A stretch of 6,856 nt of DNA from Deltaproteobacteria bacterium (GTDB lineage Bacteria; Desulfobacterota; Binatia; Binatales; Binataceae): assembly GCA_021786815.1 (NCBI GenBank), contig JAJYMR010000255.1, positions 1 through 6,856 of the forward strand. Direction: 5' to 3'. Below the pieces are notes generated by a model. The model was not told where the DNA came from, did not search any database, and was given only the letters and a program-made list of their open reading frames with translations. Shown here piece by piece: positions 1 to 5,451 of this stretch; within the stretch, counting starts at the first letter, position 1, and each line of letters opens with the position of its first letter. Position numbers and translations under genes: made by a program.

Positions 1-476
1 ACGGGATGGCGGAGAGTTGAACCGGCGCCGCGGATCGGGCAGCTGTGGGCGATCGAGGCCCTCAAGAACTCGCTCGTTCGTCTAAGTTTGGACGAACGAG
101 GCCCGGTGAGCGCGACACCAACCGGGTGCTTGCCGAACTGGTGGGCGTTTCGGGGTCGAGAATGGCGATGGAGTACGTGGTCGCGGCCGAAGGCGCCTTG
201 GTGGAGCTGAAAGGCTCAGGCCGGGCGAGACCACCGTAAACCGCGTCTATCGCGGGGTCCGCGAACACCGGGTTCTGGGCACGCGCCAAGCCGAAATAGC
301 TGAAACCGGTGCCGGAGCCGGCCCGACCGCGAAAGTATATTGTTGCGATCACGAGGCGCCGGTCGAATCCGAATCCGTCGACTGGATCATCACTGACCCG
401 CCGTACCGCGACCCTGGTGCCTGGCAAGCGCTCGCGCGTTTCGCGGCGCAGGCTCTTCGTTTTCGCCGTGCGGCGA
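1..476 (+). pseudogene. Decayed ParB-like / HTH / DNA methylase gene, left end outside the window
   Basis: Three frames carry successive pieces of one recognisable architecture. Frame 1 (about 7-90) reads RVEPAPRIGQLWAIEALKNS then LVRLSL, like the start of a ParB-type nuclease domain. Frame 3 (about 111-200) reads RVLAELVGVSGSRM, like the helix-turn-helix that follows ParB domains. Frame 2 (about 212-465) reads TVNRVYRGVRE and then VDWIITDPPYRDPGAWQAL; the DPPY at 395-406 is the catalytic motif IV of amino-methyltransferases that modify adenine N6 or cytosine N4. ParB-like proteins fused to such methylases are common in prophages and integrative elements. Here the order is right, but the frame changes near 90-110 and 205-230, most of the ParB core is missing, and resemblance ends after about 465, where the methylase should continue for many more residues. 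No intact product is possible. The methylase identification is fairly firm, the ParB part weaker. Confidence 0.6.
73..100. repeat. Perfect 10-bp inverted repeat with 8-nt spacer
   Basis: CTCGTTCGTC (73-82) and GACGAACGAG (91-100) are exact reverse complements around the spacer TAAGTTTG. No T-run follows, so it is not an intrinsic terminator. It sits where the ParB-like and HTH-like pieces of the decayed methylase gene are joined in different frames, so it may mark a rearrangement junction. It could equally be a protein-binding palindrome or chance. Confidence 0.5.
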
Positions 477-499
477 AAACGTGCCAACCGAGGCCGGGT

Positions 500-779
500 T
501 CCGACGTTCCAATCGGTCGTGTCCCGCTGCGGGCCCGAAACAAACGCCACGCGCGCCGCGAATCGCCGTGAGATCGCGCGCCGAAACGCCGCACGCATCG
601 CTCTATGCCTCGCTTCATGGCTTGTCCTCGCGATCATCCGGCGGTAACGGTCGGCATGCGCCGCCGACACCCGGATGGTCAGCGCCACCAGTTTGTCTTG
701 AGTCTTGACCTCGATCAGTTTCAGTTTTCGCTGACGCTTGCCTCCTTTTTGGCCGTTTGATGATCTTCGGCGGCCTCAT
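500..779 (-). pseudogene. Small basic protein of unknown function, coupled to the MT-A70 gene, frameshifted
   Basis: The ATG (779-777) overlaps the TGA of the upstream methyltransferase relic (778-776) as ATGA, the usual sign of translational coupling between adjacent genes of an operon. The first frame reads MRPPKIIKRPKRRQ. The reading then continues more convincingly in another frame as KLKLIEVKTQDKLVALTIRV followed by SAAHADRYRRMIAR and an arginine-rich helix-like stretch, implying one frameshift near 735-750. I do not recognise the family. The C-terminal end is not defined: the frame stays open far into the opposite-strand methylase relic, so I stop it arbitrarily near 500. Probably an accessory gene of the same element as the methyltransferase, now inactive. 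Confidence 0.35.
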
Positions 780-1425
780 GCGGCCTTCCTGCGGCGGCAA
801 TGAGAATCAGCCCCGCCGCTCGCTTCGTTGCCCCAGGCGCTCCAGCCGGGGCGTCGCACCCGGGCGAACAGCTCATCCGCGGCAGCCCCGGGTCCATGCG
901 CTTGAGCATCGCGTGGACGATCTCGGGCTTGCGGCTGTGCACCGCAGAGCGGCGCTCACGAATGACCGAGGAGTAGCGCGCCTCGGGAGTCGGCGGCGGC
1001 ATCTCGCCCCGGCTGCAATCGGCAGCAACTCGTGTTGCCCGCGCACCCGGTAGCCCGGCTCGAGCGCTTGCTTGTCCCACACGAACTGCGAGCGGTGTTC
1101 AAAGCCCCACGCTTCGATGACGCAGCCGGCACGGAACACCAGCGGCGCCACAGAAACAAAGCCGCATCATCTATTATGGCTATTATGGCGAGACTCCCCA
1201 GCCGAGCGGCCCAACGGCCGGATTGCGCGGCTCTCGTCATCGGTGAGCGTCGGATGGCGTGCGAAAGCGAAGCGCAGCGTTCGTATCGCCAAGGTGGGTC
1301 GGCGTAAACGATGGCGAAGCGCTCAGGTCCGCTGTGCGCAGCACCGCTGGTGCGGGCGATCTGCCCGAGCCGCGCTTCGCGCTTGAAGTCCTGCGCGATG
1401 CGGCACGCCGTGCTGGGTCGGCGGC
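776..1425 (-). pseudogene. MT-A70-family adenine DNA methyltransferase, multiply frameshifted
   Basis: Read on the minus strand, pieces appear in family order but in changing frames: DFKREARLGQIARTSG then ERFAIVYADPPWRYE (DPPW at 1300-1289, the catalytic motif of MT-A70 N6-adenine methyltransferases), HPTLTDDESRAI, DDAALFLW, VIEAWGFEHRSQFVWDKQAL, RVRGQHELL, GEMPPPTPEARYSSVI, HSRKPEIVHAMLKRMDPGLP, and finally ELFARVRRPGWSAWGNEA before a TGA at 778-776. At least five frame changes are needed (near 1260-1285, 1190, 1150, 1012 and 880), so no functional enzyme can be made. The neighbouring bcsA frame is unbroken over 913 codons, so poor sequence quality is an unlikely cause. The family is typical of prophages and plasmids, where it modifies adenine in the element's DNA. 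The exact start is unclear; I place it just upstream of the DFKRE stretch. Confidence 0.8.
1171..1188. repeat. 9-bp tandem duplication CTATTATGG x2
   Basis: Two exact adjacent copies of CTATTATGG lie inside the MT-A70 relic, at a place where the family normally has no such IIAII segment. It preserves frame by itself but lies next to two frameshifts. Probably a replication-slippage duplication acquired during decay. Confidence 0.6.
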
Positions 1426-1497
1426 GATCTTGGCCGCGGCTCGGTGTTGCTACTACCGTGATCGGTTACTTGAGGTCGACGCTCGAAGCGGTGTCGT

Positions 1498-1964
1498 TTA
1501 TGCGATGGAACCAGGCAGTCCCGCAGTTCGGGCCGGATTCAAGAGTTCCATCGTTACCGGCAGGCCAATCATCACTGCCGCACGAATGCCGAACAGTTTG
1601 CCCGCGCTTGCCACGAACGAAGGGCACGTCGGCGTGTAGACAAGGCGGCTTCGGGTCGGCATCTCGGGCAGCTGAGTTGCGCAAACTCGAGTTCGCCGTT
1701 CATCACGGGTAACGTCACCCGCAAAGAAGGATTATGCACCTCGAACCGATTGTCGATGCTGCGGTTTATCAGGTGATGCTCGTTGTCGCGGGGCGAGAAC
1801 GCGACACCGAAAAAACGCGCCGGGTGTTCTGGTGGAACTACCAGCGGGAGCCCGACCTTTTCCGGCTTGCAGCCCGGCTTTGGCTCGATTGCCGGCTTCC
1901 GGCATCGCAGAGCATCGTCCCCCACGTGGACGCGTTCCGAGAGCGCTCGAATTCCGACTCCCAC
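1498..1964 (-). pseudogene. Unrecognised protein, frameshifted
   Basis: Two minus-strand frames join into one plausible protein. The upstream frame (about 1964-1690) is open and includes VGLPLVVPPEHPARFFGVAF and VTLPVMNGELEFAQL. The downstream frame (about 1690-1498) is open for about 78 codons and reads QLPEMPTRSRLVYTPTCPSF, FGIRAAVMIGLPVTMELLNP and ends PGSIA before TAA (1500-1498). The second half looks protein-like, with hydrophobic and polar residues patterned as in a folded domain, and shares direction with the methyltransferase relic just downstream, suggesting one former operon. I do not recognise the family and give no function. The segment beyond about 1750 is uncertain, because an opposite-strand frame (1734-2240) is open over the same bases. 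Confidence 0.35.
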
Positions 1965-2027
1965 GATGCGATGACTGCTAAATTCGACAAGGGGCTTTCG
2001 CCAACCGGATCATCGTCGGTGCGTAGC

Positions 2028-2240
2028 ATGAACAGGGTGCTAACCGTCCGTGAATTGGCCGGCTATTTGAAGGTTCACCCCACCACGATCTACCGCCTGT
2101 TGAAGCGCGGCGCTGTTCCGGCCTTTAGGGTGGGAAGCGATTGGCGCTTCAACATCGAGTCGATCGACAAATGGCGCCACAAGCAGGAAACCGTGCAGCG
2201 CCCAGCTGCCAAAGCCGTACGCGTTGGGAGTGGCCGTTAA
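2028..2240 (+). CDS. Excisionase-family helix-turn-helix DNA-binding protein
   Basis: A 70-residue protein with the classic small MerR-like/excisionase (HTH_17) fold pattern: LTVRELAGYLKVHPTTIYRL forms the helix-turn-helix, LKRGAVPAFRVG is the turn and wing, and DWRFNIESIDKWRHK is the final strand and helix. It almost fills the length of such proteins, with a short basic tail. Family members bind DNA as recombination directionality factors for site-specific integrases, or as small regulators. The frame is open from 1734, but the upstream 98 residues have no family counterpart. I chose the ATG at 2028 because it starts exactly where the family domain starts; the ATG at 1971 is an alternative adding 19 residues. 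No good ribosome binding site precedes either. No integrase is visible in the window, so the partner is unknown; the surrounding relics suit a mobile-element origin. It is the only intact gene left of bcsA. Confidence 0.75.
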   Translation: MNRVLTVRELAGYLKVHPTTIYRLLKRGAVPAFRVGSDWRFNIESIDKWRHKQETVQRPAAKAVRVGSGR

Positions 2241-2304
2241 ATGTTAAACCGCCGAAACAGTCTTTGGCCCGTCACTCCCTGTAAGCGAATTTCCCGATCT
2301 CTCG
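2241..2304. other. Short noncoding gap after the excisionase-like gene
   Basis: No gene is supported here. The minus strand contains GGGAAATTCGCTTACAGGGA (2295-2276), which vaguely resembles motifs I recall recurring in mobile-element DNA of soil alphaproteobacteria; this is memory, not a search. No terminator hairpin is seen directly after the TAA at 2240. Confidence 0.3.
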
Positions 2305-2462
2305 TTGGACGCGGCGCGATCGCCGCGCCACGTTGCGATCATGATGGGCGGTGAGGGGCAGTGGGCACACAGTCGCGAGTCTCGCCGGTTGCGAGGGCGA
2401 GGGTCATCACCGGGCAAGGAGTCGGCGCATCCGGCACGGCGCACGGCGCGCTTGATAACTGA
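2305..2462 (+). pseudogene. N-terminal fragment of undecaprenyl diphosphate synthase
   Basis: The frame from about 2323 reads PRHVAIMMGGEGQWAHSRES, clearly related to the signature PRHVAIIMDGNGRWA of cis-prenyltransferases (UppS/IspU), which build the lipid carrier for peptidoglycan and other envelope glycans. Downstream, after a frameshift, GHHRA (2402-2416) matches the GHRAG that follows in the family. After a second shift, GVGASGTAHGALDN ends at TGA 2460-2462 and loosely fits the next helix. The catalytic Asp of MDGNGRWA is Gly here, and the Asn and Arg of the diphosphate-binding loop are Glu and Gln, so even the conserved block has lost its active site. A full enzyme has about 230-250 residues; only about 50 are detectable. 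This is a decayed remnant; the cell must have a working copy elsewhere. Confidence 0.6.
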
Positions 2463-2480
2463 ACCGCGCACCGGGGTCTG

Positions 2481-2512
2481 CCCGTGCGGCGCTCAGGTCC
2501 GCACCCGTGCGG
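2481..2512 (+). repeat. Three-arm, mutually exclusive hairpin sequence
   Basis: CCCGTGCGG occurs at 2481-2489 and 2504-2512, and CCGCAC (2499-2504) between them complements GTGCGG in both. The middle arm can therefore pair left (6 bp, 9-nt loop) or right (5 bp, tetraloop CCCG), but not both. It lies 40 bases before the intrinsic terminator upstream of bcsA. It may be leader-RNA structure or simply GC-rich repeat DNA. Confidence 0.35.
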
Positions 2513-2551
2513 TCGCTCGCTCAGTCCGCTTTCGTTGACGAAGACGATGAT

Positions 2552-2574
2552 GCGCCGCTCGACGGCGCTTTTTT
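2552..2574 (+). terminator. Intrinsic terminator upstream of bcsA
   Basis: GCGCCG (2552-2557), loop CTCGA, CGGCGC (2563-2568), immediately followed by six T (2569-2574). The T-run lies only on this side, so it terminates rightward transcription. No intact gene directly precedes it; it may insulate the cellulose operon from the relic region, or act within a leader if the bcsA promoter lies further left. Confidence 0.75.
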
Positions 2575-2675
2575 AAATCTGCGGCCAGCGATACTTTTCC
2601 ACTGACGGCGGCCAGCATCTTGCGCTCGGTGTCGGAGAACGGCGCCGCGATTCCGGCTGCGGGGAACTACGAGTC
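2575..2675 (+). promoter_or_regulatory. bcsA upstream region with ribosome binding site
   Basis: GGGGAA at 2661-2666 lies nine bases before the bcsA ATG and is the likely ribosome binding site. A 9-bp direct repeat GCGGCCAGC occurs at 2581-2589 and 2608-2616; whether it binds a regulator is unknown. I see no convincing -35/-10 pair in this stretch, so the promoter position is undetermined. Confidence 0.45.
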
Positions 2676-5417
2676 ATGAGACTCGCCGGCACGGCGTCGG
2701 CCTCAAACAGCCGGAGCGAGCGGCGTCCCGTCGGGTTTGGGACGGACTTACGACGGTTTCTGGTCGGCGGATTCTGGTGCGTGCTGAGCGCGGGTATCGT
2801 GGCTTTGAGCGCGCTGCCTGTGGACCTCAGGGCGCAAGCGACGTTCGGCGCGGTTGCGCTTCTCACGCTCGTCATTTTGCGCCGCTGGCGGCAGGCGCCT
2901 TTCGCTCGCATCCTCGCATTGCTGGTGATGCTGGAGCTCGGCCTGCGCTACATGTTCTGGCGCACCGATTTCACACTGGTCTATGCCGGCTTTTTCAGCT
3001 TCATCGGAACCATCCTCCTGTACGCCGCCGAAGTGTACGGCTTTCTGATCTTCCTGCTCGGGCTGATCGTAAACCTGTCGCCAATCAGCCGTGCGGTGAC
3101 GCCAGTTGATAAGTGCGACGACTCAAATCTGCCTTCGGTCGATGTGGTGGTGCCGAGCTATAACGAAGAACCGGATCTCCTTTGTGTAACACTCGCCGCC
3201 GCCGCCCAAATCCGATATCCAACGGACAAACTCGCCGTCCATCTGCTCGACGACGGAGGCACCGTTGAGAAGCGAAGCGATCCCGATCCCGCCAAGGCTG
3301 CCGCCGCGCAGGTCCGGCACCTGGAGTTGCGGGACCTGAGCCGGCGGTTCGGCGTTCGTTATCTCACGCGCGAGCGCAATCGGCACGCCAAAGCCGGCAA
3401 TATGAACGAGGCGCTGCCCAAAATATACGGCGATCTGATCCTGATCCTCGATGCCGACCACGTACCGACCGCGGACATCCTTGAGAAGACCGTGGGCTTC
3501 TTTCAGCGCGACTCCAAACTCTTCCTCGTTCAAACCCCGCACTTCTTTATCAATCCGGACCCGATCGAAAGGAATCTGAACACGTTCGCCGATATGCCGG
3601 GCGAGAACGAGATGTTTTATCGTGTGATCCAGAAGGGCCTTGACTTCTGGAACGCGTCATTCTTCTGCGGTTCGGCCGCGCTTTTGCGACGCGCCTGCCT
3701 GGATGAGATCGGCGGGTTCAGCCATCAATCGATCACCGAAGACGCCGAAACCGCGCTTATGCTGCATGCGCGCGGCTACCGCAGCGCCTATCTGGGCTGG
3801 CCGATGGTGGCGGGGCTGGCGCCGGAAACCTTCAGCGGGTTCGTCACTCAGCGGATGCGCTGGGCGCAGGGTATGGTGCAGATTTTCATGCTGCGCAATC
3901 CGCTCTTCATCCGAGGACTGACCGTCTGGCAGCGGCTCTGTTATTTGAGCGATAGCCTGTTCTGGTTTTTCCCGTTCGCGCGACTGGTGTACCTGCTTGC
4001 GCCGACGGCATATCTTTTCTTCGGACTCAAGATCTATCACGCCAGCGCCCAGCAATTTCTCGCCTACGCGCTCCCGTATTTTATAGCTTCGTTATATGCA
4101 ACCAACATTGTCTTCGGACGGACCCGCTGGCCCTTCGTCTCGTATGTGTACGAACTGATACAGTCGGTGTTTTCGCTGAACGCGGTATGGCGGACGCTTC
4201 GCAATCCGCGGGCGCCGAGTTTCAAGGTGACTCCCAAGGGCGAGCGGCTCGACCGCGATTACCTATCGCCGCTTGCCCGGCCCTTTTTCCGGATGTTTTT
4301 GGTTTTGAACCTGGCGATGGCGGCCGGTTTCTATCGCATTTACTTCGGCAACCCGCTGGAAGCGCCGGTCGTGATCGTGACCATGCTGTGGAATCTCTTC
4401 AACTACGTCATCATCCTCGCGGCGTTGGGGGCCTTGTATGAGCGCCGGCAGCTGCGCCGGACGCATCGGATGCCGGCCAATCTCCCGGCCGAACTGACGC
4501 GGGAAGACGGGACGGTGTGGCAGGGTCGGGTGGTTGATTTGTCAATGGGGGGTGCGCGCTTTCGTCCTGACCGCAAGCGCGCGCCGATTCTGAAGAAGTC
4601 ATCGCGCGATCCCGTATATGCTGATGAAGTACGCGAGATATTTGCCGAAGCGCGGGAAGATCTTGCGCTCAACAGGTCGCCGGCGCGGATCGTCGCTAAT
4701 TGCCGGCGTGTGCTCGACGTTTCGAGCAAAAAGCTGAATGCACGGGGCGATACACTATCGGATCGCATGGACGATCTAAGAGCCAGGGGGATCTTGATAC
4801 AGCCCCTTGTTGATTGGGTCACCGCCGGTCGGATCGACGTAAAACAACCTGCTCACGGTCTGGTAGCGTCGCGCGAAGAGGCGCGCGAATGGGTTGAGTT
4901 CGTCGAGGCCTTTCTAGAGGTCGCGTTCGCGCTTCCTGCGGGAATTTCGGAAAGGTTACAACCCAAGGGGAGATTGACGCTTAGGGTCGAAAACCCCTCG
5001 CGCGGCCAGCCGAGCCGGTTCGACGTGATCCCTCGTCACCGCTCCGCGGACGGCTTGCTCGGTCTCTCCTTTGAGGTCCGGGATGATCAGGTCTTCCGCG
5101 AAGTGGTCTCACTCGTCCACGGCAGCAGCGAGCGCTGGGCGAAGTTCTGGGACTCGCGGCTAAAGCCGGTCGGCATTTGGCGCTCTCTACTGGTTCTCAC
5201 CTTGCGGGGTGTGGCTAATTTCGGTCGCTATCTGTTTGAGGTCGTGTCAGCGGGCGCCCGTAATGCGGAGTTCTTGCCGCGGCATATCAAGGCTCTACCC
5301 GGGTATTTGGCCGCAGGGGCGCTCCGATGGCGCGACACCTGGACGGATCGCTTGGCGAAGCTGCGCCATATTGGCGAAGGCTTGTACATAATCGAGAGCA
5401 AATCATCGAAGGCGTGA
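2676..5417 (+). CDS. bcsA: Cellulose synthase catalytic subunit (UDP-forming) with interrupted PilZ domain
   Basis: This inner-membrane GT2 glycosyltransferase polymerises UDP-glucose into beta-1,4-glucan and threads it through its own channel. The 913 residues begin with about four membrane helices (roughly 26-133). The cytoplasmic GT domain shows DVVVPSYNEE (156-165), DDGGT (192-196), DAD (259-261), FFCGS (329-333), TED (354-356, catalytic base) and QRMRW (392-396). More membrane helices follow, with the gating-loop motif FKVTPK at 516-521. The C-terminal PilZ c-di-GMP module has RRTHR (594-598) and DLSMGG (621-626). Straight after DLSMGGARFR, a helical stretch (about 631-756) resembling DUF4145 interrupts the domain: REIFAEAREDLAL, CRRVLD at 676-681, PAHG at 725-728, then EFVEAFLEVAFALPAG. 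PilZ then resumes, with LGLSF at 795-799 and the usual RWAKFWD near 820-826. Family members have about 750-850 residues; removing the insert gives about 788. All catalytic and c-di-GMP residues are kept, so the enzyme is probably active. The ATG has a GGGGAA site nine bases upstream. bcsB follows after 34 bases, so the two are probably co-transcribed. Confidence 0.95.
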   Translation: MRLAGTASASNSRSERRPVGFGTDLRRFLVGGFWCVLSAGIVALSALPVDLRAQATFGAVALLTLVILRRWRQAPFARILALLVMLELGLRYMFWRTDFTLVYAGFFSFIGTILLYAAEVYGFLIFLLGLIVNLSPISRAVTPVDKCDDSNLPSVDVVVPSYNEEPDLLCVTLAAAAQIRYPTDKLAVHLLDDGGTVEKRSDPDPAKAAAAQVRHLELRDLSRRFGVRYLTRERNRHAKAGNMNEALPKIYGDLILILDADHVPTADILEKTVGFFQRDSKLFLVQTPHFFINPDPIERNLNTFADMPGENEMFYRVIQKGLDFWNASFFCGSAALLRRACLDEIGGFSHQSITEDAETALMLHARGYRSAYLGWPMVAGLAPETFSGFVTQRMRWAQGMVQIFMLRNPLFIRGLTVWQRLCYLSDSLFWFFPFARLVYLLAPTAYLFFGLKIYHASAQQFLAYALPYFIASLYATNIVFGRTRWPFVSYVYELIQSVFSLNAVWRTLRNPRAPSFKVTPKGERLDRDYLSPLARPFFRMFLVLNLAMAAGFYRIYFGNPLEAPVVIVTMLWNLFNYVIILAALGALYERRQLRRTHRMPANLPAELTREDGTVWQGRVVDLSMGGARFRPDRKRAPILKKSSRDPVYADEVREIFAEAREDLALNRSPARIVANCRRVLDVSSKKLNARGDTLSDRMDDLRARGILIQPLVDWVTAGRIDVKQPAHGLVASREEAREWVEFVEAFLEVAFALPAGISERLQPKGRLTLRVENPSRGQPSRFDVIPRHRSADGLLGLSFEVRDDQVFREVVSLVHGSSERWAKFWDSRLKPVGIWRSLLVLTLRGVANFGRYLFEVVSAGARNAEFLPRHIKALPGYLAAGALRWRDTWTDRLAKLRHIGEGLYIIESKSSKA
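4584..4943 (+). other. DUF4145-like domain inserted within the PilZ domain of BcsA
   Basis: Codons about 637-756 of bcsA. The segment begins with a basic linker (PDRKRAPILKKSS), then DPVYADEVREIFAEAREDLA, a helix with CRRVLD, a TLSDRMDDLRARGI element, a WVTAGRIDVKQPAHG stretch and a final helix EEAREWVEFVEAFLEVAFAL. This follows the DUF4145 pattern as I know it: an N-terminal helix with regularly spaced acidic and alanine residues, a (C)RRxLE-type helix, LxxKIDxLxxxG, xRxxGNxxAH, then a closing helix. The GN of the usual GNxxAH is replaced (KQPAHG). By hand count, G/C-ending codons are 65 of 111 here against 47 of 68 in a stretch of the catalytic domain (codons 156-223), a modest drop consistent with, but not proof of, separate origin. 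The function of DUF4145 domains is unknown to me. Confidence 0.6.
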
Positions 5418-5451
5418 AGGAAACTCGGCACCTGCTTTCGCTCATCCTCGC

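Noticed and set aside
62..500. Long minus-strand open frame continuing the small basic protein down to 62
   Set aside because: It runs opposite to the methylase relic with its TDPPY motif, and the residues become an unpatterned Arg/Ser/Thr-rich string, as expected from antisense of GC-rich coding sequence.
757..1386. Several plus-strand open frames across the MT-A70 relic
   Set aside because: They are antisense to segments that match MT-A70 motifs on the minus strand and look compositionally random.
1734..2027. 98-residue N-terminal extension of the excisionase-like gene
   Set aside because: The frame is open, but the family domain starts at 2028, the extension matches nothing I know, and the AAGAAGG before 1734 is only three bases from the ATG.
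1319..2502. 14-nt direct repeat GCGCTCAGGTCCGC at 1319-1332 and 2489-2502
   Set aside because: A single shared 14-mer in GC-rich DNA of this length can arise by chance; the flanks do not match and no element is bounded by it in a recognisable way.
2535..2565. TTGACG at about 2535 as a -35 promoter element for bcsA
   Set aside because: No -10-like hexamer lies at the right distance, and it would start transcription into or before the terminator at 2552-2574.
3123..4822. Long minus-strand frames inside bcsA
   Set aside because: Shadows of a gene with complete GT2, gating-loop and PilZ motifs on the plus strand.
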